Counted from the first letter of the stretch, positions 36,582 to 45,544 are shown. The stretch is DNA of 54,216 bases from Firmicutes bacterium CAG:646 (GCA_000432335.1 HF995346.1:1-54216); one strand, 5' to 3'. Made by a program: numbers and translations. Notes: generated by a model from the letters alone, not told the origin.

Positions 36582-36625
36582 AGGAAGGGAGAATTTTTCT
36601 TAAAACTTAAAATTTCTCCCTTCCT
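36582..36625 (-). terminator. Hairpin between binding-protein and permease genes (ribosyl operon)
   Basis: Perfect 12-bp stem AGGAAGGGAGAA/TTCTCCCTTCCT with an AT-rich 20-nt loop, between the binding-protein gene (36655) and the MalF-type gene. No long T-run follows on the minus strand, so it may act mainly by protecting or segmenting the mRNA. Confidence 0.6.
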
Positions 36626-36654
36626 CATCTTAACTCTATATCATAATACGAATA

Positions 36655-37953
36655 TTAACCTGCCAAAATAGCATTAATTTCTTTTATCAACTTTTTCTGC
36701 GTTTCTTCAGGTGTACTATTACCAATCAGCATTTCATCAACAATTTGCTGTAATTTCGTATTGACCTCTGTACGATAAACAGAAAGCTGATCTTTGAGAT
36801 CACAATCTGGCACTGAATCTACAAACGCTTTTACGTTCGACGGGAATTTGCTGTCTAAAACAATCTGGAGAGCCTCTTCATCTGTACTTCCCGGAAGAGC
36901 CATGTTTGATTCTGCCACAATTCTGTTTCCTTCAGGACCACAGAGAAATTTTAAAATATCCCATGCAATTTCAGGATTTTCCGTAGATTTTGAAATACCC
37001 CAGTTAAGAATACCAGCTTTTGTATTCTGATTCTTATCTATAGGCATACGTACTACATCCCATTCAAAAGGAAGCGGGTTCTCTTTATAGGTAGGCAACA
37101 TCCACAGACCAGCAGATTCCATAGCCACCTTTTCGTTACGGAACATCGCATCCGCACCCTTACCCATTGCTGTCAGTGCCGCAGGGTTAGGAGAAAGTTC
37201 ATCTTTAACAACCAAATTATAAAGAAACGTCAATGCATCAAGAGCTTCTAGTGTATCAAGTCCCTTGACTTCCGTACCACTGATATCAAAATCAACACCC
37301 GCACGAGAAAACCAGCCTAAAACCTGATCCGCCCATGCGCCCGGATGGCGATAACCGTAAACCTTTTCGTCCGGATTTGTTAATGCCTTTGCCGCCGCAT
37401 AAAATTCATCAATCGTCCAGTCATCGGTAGGCAGCGGCACATTTGCCTCTTCAAACATATCCTTATTATAATAAATCACAAAAGGCGAAACTTCTTGAGG
37501 CAGCGCATACAATTCGCCCTCATAACGCAGTGGCGTAAGCAGGGATTCTGGATAAACAGACGTATCAAACTGTTCCTGTTCAATCAGATCATTCAGTCCG
37601 AGAAGTACACCCTTGTTAGCCATAACATAAGTCCACTCATTAAGATAAATAATATCTGGTGCATTATCTGCACCAATCAGTGTCATCAATTTTTGGAAAC
37701 GCTCAGTACCGAGATCCACTGGTTTAATTGTAACATTGGGATGTTCCTTCATGTACAGATCAAATTTCTGTTGATGAACGGCAATTTCCTGGGCACTTCC
37801 GCTAACAGCTACTTCAATAGTAACTTTCTCTTCATTCTTACTTGTCGAAGAATCGTCGTTCTTCTTACTCGTGTCTCCGGCGCTATTACAACCCAAAAGA
37901 GTGGTCGCAGCCAATGTAGTAGCCATAAACAGAGCTAAAAATTTTTTTGCCAT
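36655..37953 (-). CDS. Extracellular solute-binding lipoprotein (CUT1, family 1)
   Basis: A 432-residue lipoprotein with lipobox LLGC (about residue 22) and an Asp/Ser/Asn/Glu linker. It has YLNEWTYVMANKGVLLGLNDL, ALPQEVSPFVIYYNKDMFEEANVPLPTDDWT and MFRNEKVAMESAGLWMLPTY, as in family 1 sugar-binding proteins. GTAGGAGGAAAG precedes the ATG. First gene of the ribosyl operon; a long leader lies upstream. The ligand may be a riboside, by context only. Confidence 0.92.
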   Translation of the reverse strand: MAKKFLALFMATTLAATTLLGCNSAGDTSKKNDDSSTSKNEEKVTIEVAVSGSAQEIAVHQQKFDLYMKEHPNVTIKPVDLGTERFQKLMTLIGADNAPDIIYLNEWTYVMANKGVLLGLNDLIEQEQFDTSVYPESLLTPLRYEGELYALPQEVSPFVIYYNKDMFEEANVPLPTDDWTIDEFYAAAKALTNPDEKVYGYRHPGAWADQVLGWFSRAGVDFDISGTEVKGLDTLEALDALTFLYNLVVKDELSPNPAALTAMGKGADAMFRNEKVAMESAGLWMLPTYKENPLPFEWDVVRMPIDKNQNTKAGILNWGISKSTENPEIAWDILKFLCGPEGNRIVAESNMALPGSTDEEALQIVLDSKFPSNVKAFVDSVPDCDLKDQLSVYRTEVNTKLQQIVDEMLIGNSTPEETQKKLIKEINAILAG

Positions 37954-38473
37954 AATCTTTCCTCCTACGTTTTACATATTTCCTAATGATTCTCAAACAT
38001 GATAAATTGCTCCGGCGCTTCACATTCATACTAAAAATCCATCTCTTGCTGAGCAGATTATCTGTGGTTTACTCTACATCTGACGGCTCTAATAGACTTT
38101 TCACCTCCCTTTCCTAAGCCGTTTCAATAGTGTCTAAATTAATCCTGAATTAGTCACATGAATTTATCTTGACATCTTTCATTTATAATTACAGGTTATA
38201 TTGTATAAAAAATCGATATACTAAATTCTTTTCTTATTTAATTTTATTTTCTTATTTTCGTAATGTCAATTGTATTTTGATTAGTTTTGTGCGAAAGTAC
38301 TTTCTTAACGAATTTTCCTTGTGTTTTTTTAACATTTTTACCAACCCGTCTTTTGTGTTTAGAATTGACTTTTATTTTCAGATAAGATAGACTGTTTTTA
38401 ACATATATTTTTATATAGTCCCTCATATACCAATGTATTTTATCAATCTGATTCTTGCTTTAGGAGGAAAAAA
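37954..38473. other. Divergent intergenic region of the ribosyl operon
   Basis: A 520-bp AT-rich stretch without a gene. On the plus strand TTGACT (38365-38370) and TAGACT (38388-38393), 17 bp apart, are a plausible promoter of the LacI-PfkB gene. On the minus strand an AAAGGGAGG motif at about 38118-38109 looks like a ribosome site before a 12-codon GTG frame, but I do not call it a gene. I see no clear LacI-type palindrome; only a half site GAAACGG near 38123-38117. Confidence 0.4.
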
Positions 38474-40381
38474 ATGACAATTAAAGAAATTGCTCAATTA
38501 TCAGGAGTATCCATATCTACTGTTTCTAAAATCATGAATCACAAAGATGAACATATTTCTCCTAAAACCCGTGACAAAGTTCTGAGCATTGCAAAAGAAT
38601 ACAATTACTCCCCCTACGCCTTTGCAATGAACACCTCTACCTCAAAATCTTTTCTTCTAGGTGTTCTTCTTCGCTCTGAGCAGAAATCCGGCAAACTATT
38701 GGCTGGTATTCTTTCCGCTGCTGAAGAAGCCGGATATCATATCATCATCTGCGTCAGCAAAGGAGACGAACAAATTGAATTAAAACATGTTACTGCACTG
38801 TGCAAGGCTAAGGTTGACGGAATCATCTGGGAACCAGTCTCATCAAATAGTCTATGTTTTCAAAAATATTTTTTAGAAATCGGAGCTTGCATTACCTGGC
38901 TAAATGCCCCTCATTCCAACTCTCACCGAATTGATTATCATGCGTTACTCTATAAAGCTTCCGAATATTTCATAAAAAACAAACATCAACATTTTGCCTT
39001 ATTAACAGATTCTTCATCGCCGTTCTATAATGAAATTCTAACCGGCTATAGAGCAGCACTATTTGAACAGGAATTCACATTTAATCAAAACAGTCTACTA
39101 CCGCCAGACGCTTCTGATTGGATGTTCCATATTAAGAGCGGCTATCTGACCGGAATAATCTGTACAGATTATCAACTGGCTTATCAGCTGAAAAAGAGCT
39201 TGAAACAACATTTATACGAAATCCCGTATGATTTATCTCTTATTACTTTAGTTGATGATGATGCTCCGTCAATTGTTTCCACAGAGTTTTCTTCCATCAT
39301 TATTCCTTTTTATGATTTTGGCATGCATCTGTGCAAAACTCTGATTAAACAGTGCGAACAGCATTCTACCTTGTTTTTACCTTTTATCACTGATTACGAA
39401 TTAAAAAGTACAATTACTTTAGATATTCCTGCTTCCAAACGTTTACCTCAGATTATTGTAGTCGGCAGCATCAATACCGATATTAATCTAAACATTCCTC
39501 ATCTCCCAACTCCGAATGAGACCATTACCACCTCAAGACATACCATTTCCCCAGGTGGCAAGGGAACGAATCAAGCCGTCGGAGTCGCTAAGCTGAATCA
39601 TAAAGTAACTCTGTTGGGTAACGTAGGAAACGATCTTGATGTTGGATTGATTTACTCCTGTCTGGAGGAATACGGAATTGACAGTTCCGGCATTCACCGA
39701 GATAAATCCGTCAATACTGGAAAAGCCTATATTCAGATTCAGGATGACGGTGAATCTATGATCACAATCTTAACTGGCGCAAATGCCACCCTGACAGCCC
39801 AGACAATCCGAAGTAACAATCATTTGTTTGAAAACTGTGCTTACTGCCTATTACAAACTGAAATTGCAATTGAAGCTGTAGAAGAAGCTGTTTTGATTGC
39901 AAAAGAAAATAATGTCAAAACAATTTTGAAACCAGCTGCTGTCTCATCTTTAAGTGATAATATTCTTCAACATACAGATATTCTCATCCCCAATCAGACT
40001 GAAATAGCACTCCTTTGCAATTGTTCTGCCTCTATAGACACTCCAGAACTTTCCCGTCAAGCAGATATCATGCTCAAAAAGGGCGTTGGGATTGTTATTA
40101 TTACTCTCGGAGAACATGGCTGTTTCTTAAAAACCAATTCTATGGAACGACGTTTTCCAGCAGCTGATTTTATTCCTATGGATAGCACTGGCGGGAGCGA
40201 TGCTTTTATAAGCGCTTTTGCATCCTATCTGCTATATGGTTATGATTTATGTAGTGCTATTCAGATTGCCTCTTATGCCGCCGGTTTTTGCATTTCCAGA
40301 CAAGGAGTTGTTCCGGCATTGATAGATCAGACCTCGCTTGAAAAATACATAAATAATGTTTCACCTAATCTTTTAAAATAA
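38474..40381 (+). CDS. LacI-type regulator fused to a PfkB (ribokinase-like) domain
   Basis: A 635-residue fusion. Residues 1-60 are a LacI helix-turn-helix (TIKEIAQLSGVSISTVSKIMNH and hinge), about 60-320 are a periplasmic-binding-like sensor, and from 325 on a full PfkB domain (PQIIVVGSINTDIN, SPGGKGTNQAVGVAK, and D570-S-T-G-G-S-D576 in place of the usual DTTGAGD). The catalytic Asp is kept but two anion-hole positions differ (A to G, G to S), so activity may be changed or lost. TAGGAGG precedes the ATG. Divergent from the operon containing a separate ribokinase, its probable target. A regulator that senses ribose or its phosphate through a kinase domain is a reasonable inference. Confidence 0.9.
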   Translation: MTIKEIAQLSGVSISTVSKIMNHKDEHISPKTRDKVLSIAKEYNYSPYAFAMNTSTSKSFLLGVLLRSEQKSGKLLAGILSAAEEAGYHIIICVSKGDEQIELKHVTALCKAKVDGIIWEPVSSNSLCFQKYFLEIGACITWLNAPHSNSHRIDYHALLYKASEYFIKNKHQHFALLTDSSSPFYNEILTGYRAALFEQEFTFNQNSLLPPDASDWMFHIKSGYLTGIICTDYQLAYQLKKSLKQHLYEIPYDLSLITLVDDDAPSIVSTEFSSIIIPFYDFGMHLCKTLIKQCEQHSTLFLPFITDYELKSTITLDIPASKRLPQIIVVGSINTDINLNIPHLPTPNETITTSRHTISPGGKGTNQAVGVAKLNHKVTLLGNVGNDLDVGLIYSCLEEYGIDSSGIHRDKSVNTGKAYIQIQDDGESMITILTGANATLTAQTIRSNNHLFENCAYCLLQTEIAIEAVEEAVLIAKENNVKTILKPAAVSSLSDNILQHTDILIPNQTEIALLCNCSASIDTPELSRQADIMLKKGVGIVIITLGEHGCFLKTNSMERRFPAADFIPMDSTGGSDAFISAFASYLLYGYDLCSAIQIASYAAGFCISRQGVVPALIDQTSLEKYINNVSPNLLK

Positions 40382-40384
40382 AGC

Positions 40385-40425
40385 GCAAACGCCAAATGCT
40401 AAAGTACTTGCTATTTGGCGTTTGC
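40385..40425 (+). terminator. Terminator behind the LacI-PfkB gene
   Basis: Perfect 13-bp stem GCAAACGCCAAAT/ATTTGGCGTTTGC with a 15-nt loop and a following ATTTT, starting 3 bp after the stop codon. Confidence 0.85.
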
Positions 40426-40498
40426 ATTTTACCATTTTCTTTATATCTCTATTTCTCAAAATCACTTTTTCATCGATCCTGTTCTCTTATAAAAAAAA

Positions 40499-40535
40499 GC
40501 GTCCCATGGTCTGCATTTCAAAAACCATCGAACGC
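40499..40535 (-). terminator. Terminator of tRNA-Arg
   Basis: On the minus strand GCGTTCGATGGT pairs with ACCATGGGACGC (one or two mismatches) around a loop of about 14 nt, followed by T8. It lies 10 bp beyond the tRNA 3' end. A similar terminator stands at 31597-31630. Confidence 0.75.
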
Positions 40536-40544
40536 TTCAATTAC

Positions 40545-40618
40545 CGTCCCTGAGAGGAGTCGAACCTCCGCTGACATGCCTTAGGAGGGCATCGCTCTAT
40601 CCACTGAGCTACAGAGAC
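40545..40618 (-). tRNA. tRNA-Arg (anticodon CCT)
   Basis: A 74-nt cloverleaf on the minus strand. The acceptor stem GTCTCTG/CAGGGAC pairs fully (one G-T), the D arm has GCTC..GAGC, the anticodon stem ATGCC/GGCAT holds loop CTCCTAA with anticodon CCT, and the T arm has GGAGG-TTCGACT-CCTCT. The discriminator base is G; CCA is not encoded. Confidence 0.95.
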
Positions 40619-40675
40619 AAACATTACCTCTCTATTCTACTATATCCCATGCAAAAAAACAACCATTTTTCCAAC

Positions 40676-41551
40676 CTAAAAATTAATCGTTCCCTGCAGC
40701 CAGATAATCCCCTTAAATCTCCTTCCTATCTCCGGCTCACCCAGAAGGTCTTTCTGATTAATGCATACATCAAAGTTGAGATCATTACATTTCAAAGATA
40801 ATTGATACACATATTCTCCCGTCAATGTGTTTTCCTCCATCAATACATCCGTAATCTCTCCCAACACATTATATCGATCGCATTCCATTCCATACGGCAT
40901 AAAATGCGTGTCTACAATAGAAAAGATATCCTCATCTACGATTCTTCTGGATATCATGGAATATGTATCCATATCTTCCATCGTCAGGCTTTCCATGGCT
41001 TCTTCATTGCCTTTTCGCGCCTCGTTGATCAGCTGCGCCCGCTTTTTGGTCGTCTGTTGGTCTTTTTCCTTCTGTCGCACATCTTTCTTGATCGGAAGCA
41101 ATATCTTTCCCTCTGTAGACAATGCGGAAAGGGTCAGCGTACTTCTCGTCTGTCCCAAAATCCCTTTATACTTTCGATTCAGATATTCTCCTGCGTTGGC
41201 AAGATAAAAGATCAGAGTTACCCCTATGCGTACATCATCACAGGCACCGGAAAAACATTCCTTCTCCGCATGCTGTTCTATGATGACATCCTCACCTGTA
41301 CTGATTCCCGTTCCACGGAAATACGGAAAATAATACTCCATTTGAAATTCATCATTCTCATCATATTCTCCGCAAACGGTTATTCCAGTATCATATCCAA
41401 AAGACTTGGAAATTTCCGCAAATACTCGATTATTTCCCTCATCTACGACCATTTTTGAATCATAAGACCGTATCACTTCCCGTAAGATCACTTCCAGATC
41501 CTTTCTATTTTGAAGCTCTGAAAATCCAACGGCGCGAAGATAACTATGCAT
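40676..41551 (-). CDS. Conserved hypothetical protein, DUF3881-like
   Basis: A 291-residue cytosolic protein without membrane segments. It starts with MHSYLRAVGFSELQ and contains FAEISKSFGYDTGITVCGEYDENDEFQMEYYFPYFRGTGIS. From memory this is the Clostridia-specific DUF3881 family of unknown function, often linked to serS. The middle has a charged linker (KDVRQKEKDQQTTKK) and the C-terminus an OB-like beta segment. The ATG at 41551 has GAGGAGG upstream; the longer reading to 41620 runs into serS. It lies 53 bp behind serS. Confidence 0.7.
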   Translation of the reverse strand: MHSYLRAVGFSELQNRKDLEVILREVIRSYDSKMVVDEGNNRVFAEISKSFGYDTGITVCGEYDENDEFQMEYYFPYFRGTGISTGEDVIIEQHAEKECFSGACDDVRIGVTLIFYLANAGEYLNRKYKGILGQTRSTLTLSALSTEGKILLPIKKDVRQKEKDQQTTKKRAQLINEARKGNEEAMESLTMEDMDTYSMISRRIVDEDIFSIVDTHFMPYGMECDRYNVLGEITDVLMEENTLTGEYVYQLSLKCNDLNFDVCINQKDLLGEPEIGRRFKGIIWLQGTINF

Positions 41552-41603
41552 AAAGGCACCTCCTCTCTTCCCATTCTTTACATCACTTTTTTCAGTGTGT
41601 TTC

Positions 41604-42890
41604 CTATTTAGAAGGAACAATTTTTTCCATACCGCCCATGTATGGCTGTAATGCTTTCGGAATACTTACGCTTCCATCTGCGTTCAGATTGTTTTCCAGA
41701 AAAGCAATAAGCATTCTCGGTGGCGCTACTACTGTATTATTTAATGTATGCGCAAAGTACTTACCATTTTCACCATTTACACGAATTTTTAATCTTCTTG
41801 CCTGCGCATCTCCCAGATTAGAGCAGCTTCCCACTTCAAAATACTTTTTCTGTCTTGGAGACCATGCCTCCACATCAATAGATTTTACTTTCAGATCTGC
41901 CAGATCTCCAGAACAACATTCCAGCGTTCGTACCGGAATATCCAATGAACGGAACAGTTCTACTGTATTCTGCCACAATTTTTCAAACCACATTTTACTT
42001 TCTTCCGGTTTGCAGACCACGATCATTTCCTGCTTTTCAAACTGATGAATTCTATATACGCCTCTCTCTTCCAGTCCATGTGCTCCCTTTTCCTTACGGA
42101 AGCATGGTGAATAACTGGTCAATGTTCTGGGCAGAGTCTCTTCTGGAAGAATCGTATCGATAAATTTACCGATCATAGAATGCTCACTGGTTCCGATCAG
42201 ATACAGATCTTCTCCCTCGATCTTATACATCATGGAATCCATCTCAGCAAAGCTCATAACGCCCGTAACTACATCGCTGCGGATCATAAATGGCGGCACG
42301 CAGTAAGTAAATCCTTTATTGATCATAAAATCTCTTGCGTAAGAAATCACGGCAGAATGAATCCGGGCAATATCTCCCATCAGATAATAAAATCCGTTTC
42401 CCGCAACCTTTCTTGCGCTGTCAAGATCAAGGCCATCAAAAGATTCCATGATCTCTGCATGATAAGGAATTTCAAAATCCGGAACAACTGGTTCTCCAAA
42501 ACGCTCCACTTCCACATTTTCACTGTCATCTTTTCCAATCGGAACGGACGGATCAATAATGTTCGGGATCGTCATCATATTTCTTCGAAGTTTTTCTTCC
42601 ACTTCTTTTTCTCTTGCAGACAGCTCTTCGATACGAGCGCCGGAAGCTGCGATCTCTTTTTTCACTTCTTCCGCTTCTTCTCTTTTTCCCTGAGCCATCA
42701 GCGCACCAATCTGTTTGGAAATTTTATTTTTATTAGCACGAAGCCCTTCTACTTCCTGTTTAATATTCCTGTTTTCCTGATCCAGTGCAATCACCTCATC
42801 TACCAAAGGCAGCTTCTGATCCTGAAATTTCTTTTTGATATTTTCTTTAACCACTTCTGGATTTTCTCTGACAAATTTTATATCTAACAT
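41604..42890 (-). CDS. serS: Seryl-tRNA synthetase
   Basis: A 428-residue class II aminoacyl-tRNA synthetase that charges tRNA-Ser. The N-terminal coiled coil (about 30-100, QENRNIKQEVEGLRANKNKISKQIG) grips the tRNA, followed by the catalytic core with motif 2 (FRKEKGAHGLEERGVYRIHQFEKQEM) and motif 3 (NNTVVAPPRMLIAFLENN). GGGAGGG precedes the ATG. The 120 bp upstream is too short for a T-box. Full length. Confidence 0.97.
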   Translation of the reverse strand: MLDIKFVRENPEVVKENIKKKFQDQKLPLVDEVIALDQENRNIKQEVEGLRANKNKISKQIGALMAQGKREEAEEVKKEIAASGARIEELSAREKEVEEKLRRNMMTIPNIIDPSVPIGKDDSENVEVERFGEPVVPDFEIPYHAEIMESFDGLDLDSARKVAGNGFYYLMGDIARIHSAVISYARDFMINKGFTYCVPPFMIRSDVVTGVMSFAEMDSMMYKIEGEDLYLIGTSEHSMIGKFIDTILPEETLPRTLTSYSPCFRKEKGAHGLEERGVYRIHQFEKQEMIVVCKPEESKMWFEKLWQNTVELFRSLDIPVRTLECCSGDLADLKVKSIDVEAWSPRQKKYFEVGSCSNLGDAQARRLKIRVNGENGKYFAHTLNNTVVAPPRMLIAFLENNLNADGSVSIPKALQPYMGGMEKIVPSK

Positions 42891-43012
42891 AATTCCCTCC
42901 CTTGTTCTAAGAGCATGTTTACGATTAAATTATTTTATACTAGTATTGCCTTTTTTTCAACCCTTAAAAGTAGGAATCACCTATTTTTAGGGATTTTTAT
43001 CAATTAAAAATT

Positions 43013-43525
43013 TTATAACTCTGTCTCTCCAAAACGTACTGCCTGACGCAAGGCATCCATTTCTTCTGAACTCAGCAGTATATAGGATTCTCCGTTGACA
43101 ATCTCTTTTATATAGAAGAAACAATTATCTCGGCTGTGGATTGCATTCAGGATAAATCCCGTGTTTTTTCGATCCAGCATTGCCAAAGCAAAGCTGAGTT
43201 TTCCTCCCACATCATCAAAAGCGTCATACTTCACAATTCCATACTTCGTGAGACTTTTTCCTATTTCTTTTTTCAAAATTCTGATCTCTGCGCTGTTATC
43301 ATCGTTTGCCGCCAGTAAGCGGTCCACCTCTTTCAATTTCTGGTTAAATACCCTCTCCAGGCTCTGCCCATCCGCACCTTTCATAAACATCGCATATTTG
43401 CGATTTAAGCGATGGATACCCAGAGACATATTCAAAATGATCACAATCAGAATCAAGACAAGTACCATCAACATCAATACCAGAATACCCAGATCAATTC
43501 CGATTTTTTCAAAAAAATCACTCAT
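43013..43525 (-). CDS. DUF4446 membrane protein
   Basis: A 170-residue protein with one N-terminal transmembrane segment (about 12-33), a coiled-coil part (DRLLAANDDNSAEIRILKKEIGKSLTKYGIVKYDAFDDVGGKLSFALAMLD) and a compact end (NGESYILLSSEEMDAL). DUF4446 genes commonly follow parB in Clostridia. The start has AAGGGAG upstream, 11 bp behind parB. Function unknown. Confidence 0.9.
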   Translation of the reverse strand: MSDFFEKIGIDLGILVLMLMVLVLILIVIILNMSLGIHRLNRKYAMFMKGADGQSLERVFNQKLKEVDRLLAANDDNSAEIRILKKEIGKSLTKYGIVKYDAFDDVGGKLSFALAMLDRKNTGFILNAIHSRDNCFFYIKEIVNGESYILLSSEEMDALRQAVRFGETEL

Positions 43526-43536
43526 ATTACACTCCC

Positions 43537-44475
43537 TTATCTTATGGATTCAAACATTTCAATCAATCGTTCCAATTCAGCCTGCGAATAATACTCTATT
43601 TCTATTTTCCCCTTCTGATTATTTTTCTGATGAATAGAAACTTTTGTGCCGACGATAGATTTTATTTTTTCTTCTAATTGATGATAAATAACTTCCATCT
43701 GCGTATCCGCCACATTTTCTTTTTTCGGTTTTGGATTTTGCAGATTTTTCACCAATCTTTCCGTTTCTCTTACACTAAGCTTTTCATCAAAGATTTTCAT
43801 GGCTATTGTGTATTGATCATCCCCATCTTCTATTGCCAGCAACGCCCGGGCATGTCCTGTGGAAATCATCTCATCGACCACCATTCGCTGTACCCTTTCA
43901 TCCAATTTCAGCAATCGAATAGAGTTTGTAACGGCAGTTCTGCTCTTCGATACCCGTTCCGCAATTTCATCCTGTTTTAAACGAAATTCTTCCATCAGGC
44001 GTTTATATGCCAGCGCTTCTTCTATCGGATTCAGATCTTCTCTTTGTATGTTTTCAATCAAAGAAATTTCTACAATTTCCTGACTGGTAAAATCCTTCAC
44101 AATAACCGGAACTTCTTTGACCCCGGCCAGTTTTGCTGCTCTCCATCTTCTTTCACCAGCAATAATCTCATAATATCCGTCTTTCTTTTGTACCAGCAAC
44201 GGCTGTAAGATCCCAAACTGTTTGATTGACTCCGATAATTCCAGCAATGCATCCTCATCGAATTTTTTTCTCGGCTGTTCCCTGTTTGGTTCCACTTCTC
44301 CGATTTTAACTTTCATCTCCACCGGCTTTTCTACAATCTTCTCAACAATTTTTTCTACAACTTCCCTTTTTTCTGTATTCTGTTCTGCCGATACTACTGA
44401 TTTTTTCCCTCTCGGATTGCCAGACGGAATCAAAGAATCCAACCCTTTCCCTAAACCACCTTTTTTTACTGCCAT
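43537..44475 (-). CDS. parB: Chromosome-partitioning protein ParB/Spo0J
   Basis: A 312-residue CTPase and parS-binding protein. It has the CTP-binding box GERRWRAAKLAG, EVSLIENIQREDLNPIEEALAYKRL, the helix-turn-helix LKQDEIAERVSKSRTAVTNSIRLLKL and a C-terminal dimerisation part. It overlaps parA by 10 bp. With ParA and the two parS sites just upstream of parA it forms a complete chromosomal partition locus. Confidence 0.96.
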   Translation of the reverse strand: MAVKKGGLGKGLDSLIPSGNPRGKKSVVSAEQNTEKREVVEKIVEKIVEKPVEMKVKIGEVEPNREQPRKKFDEDALLELSESIKQFGILQPLLVQKKDGYYEIIAGERRWRAAKLAGVKEVPVIVKDFTSQEIVEISLIENIQREDLNPIEEALAYKRLMEEFRLKQDEIAERVSKSRTAVTNSIRLLKLDERVQRMVVDEMISTGHARALLAIEDGDDQYTIAMKIFDEKLSVRETERLVKNLQNPKPKKENVADTQMEVIYHQLEEKIKSIVGTKVSIHQKNNQKGKIEIEYYSQAELERLIEMFESIR

Positions 44476-45242
44476 TCCTCATCCCCCCTATGTATAACTT
44501 CCTCAGCCAACAAACGATAGCTTTCTGCTCCGGAAGATTTACCATCATAATAATTAATTGGCATTCCATGACTTGGGGCTTCTGCCAGGCGAACATTTCT
44601 CGGTATAATGGTTTTATAAATTGTTTGATTTAAATTGTTTTTCACATTTTCCACCACTTGAAGAGACAGATTTGTTCTTGCATCATACATGGTAAATACA
44701 ACACCTTCCATCTCCAAATCTGGGTTAAGTCTCTCCTGCACCAATTCTATCGTGTGCATCAACTGAGACAATCCCTCCAACGCATAATATTCACATTGGA
44801 TAGGAACCAGAACCGTATCTGCCGTTGTCATAGCATTGATAGTCAACATATTTAAAGACGGCGGGCAATCAATGATAATAAAATCATACTGCTCTTTTAC
44901 CTGTGCTATTTGATCCCGTAAAACAAATTCCTTATTTTCAATTCCAATCAACTCAATCTCCGCACCTGCTAAATTTACATTAGACGGAATCAAAGCAACA
45001 CCTTCATATTTCAGCTCAATCAGGCAATCACTCAAATCGCACTCTCCAAGAAGCAATTCATATACTGTACTGTCTAAAACTTCTTTTTCGACACCAAGTC
45101 CACTGGTGGTATTTCCCTGTGGGTCCATATCAATCACAAGAACTTTCTTTTTTGTTTCTCCCAGACAAGAAGATAAATTAATGGCAGTTGTGGATTTTCC
45201 CACACCCCCCTTTTGATTTGCAATGGCTATTACTCTGCCCAC
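44466..45242 (-). CDS. parA: Chromosome-partitioning ATPase ParA/Soj
   Basis: A 258-residue ParA-family ATPase with the deviant Walker A KGGVGKST (about 11-18), DMDPQGN (about 39-45) and FIIIDCPPSLNML. A GTG start at 45242 fits AAAGGAGAGC upstream. It pulls ParB-parS complexes and regulates replication start with them. First gene of the parA-parB-DUF4446 group. Confidence 0.96.
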   Translation of the reverse strand: MGRVIAIANQKGGVGKSTTAINLSSCLGETKKKVLVIDMDPQGNTTSGLGVEKEVLDSTVYELLLGECDLSDCLIELKYEGVALIPSNVNLAGAEIELIGIENKEFVLRDQIAQVKEQYDFIIIDCPPSLNMLTINAMTTADTVLVPIQCEYYALEGLSQLMHTIELVQERLNPDLEMEGVVFTMYDARTNLSLQVVENVKNNLNQTIYKTIIPRNVRLAEAPSHGMPINYYDGKSSGAESYRLLAEEVIHRGDEEWQ

Positions 45243-45385
45243 GTTACGCTCTCCTTTCTTATAAAATTTTCACTCATTTAACACTTGTCAAATCATACTT
45301 CTAATTATTTTATATCAAAACATAACATTGAATGGTTCTACTGCTTTTTCATTATAACACCTGTACAGATATAATTCCATAAAAA

Positions 45386-45401
45386 TGTTTCACGTGAAAC
45401 T
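45386..45401. promoter_or_regulatory. parS: parS site 1
   Basis: TGTTTCACGTGAAACT contains the full GTTTCACGTGAAAC palindrome; only the last base differs from the classical 16-mer. It is about 145 bp upstream of parA, in the leader of that gene. Confidence 0.93.
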
Positions 45402-45528
45402 TTTTTATAGTTGTAAAACATTTCCATCGTATCAAACAAGTTTCTCTTCTGAATTATTTGTTTTTTTCAACACTTATCGTGCTGGAACCCCAAAAAGATT
45501 TATCGTAAAAGTATTCCGTGTTCACAAA

Positions 45529-45544
45529 TGTTTCACGTGAAACA
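45529..45544. promoter_or_regulatory. parS: parS site 2
   Basis: TGTTTCACGTGAAACA, a perfect match to the classical parS 16-mer, 143 bp from site 1. The rest of 45243-45700 holds no gene that I can find, no DnaA-box cluster and no other strong signal. Confidence 0.95.

Noticed and set aside
38060..38118. A 12-codon leader peptide gene upstream of the ribosyl operon
   Set aside because: The GTG is too close to the AAAGGGAGG motif and the codons show no runs typical of attenuation leaders.
42891..43012. A T-box or other riboswitch in front of serS
   Set aside because: Only 120 bp are available, with no T-box bulge or specifier stem; just a weak hairpin at 42961-42992.
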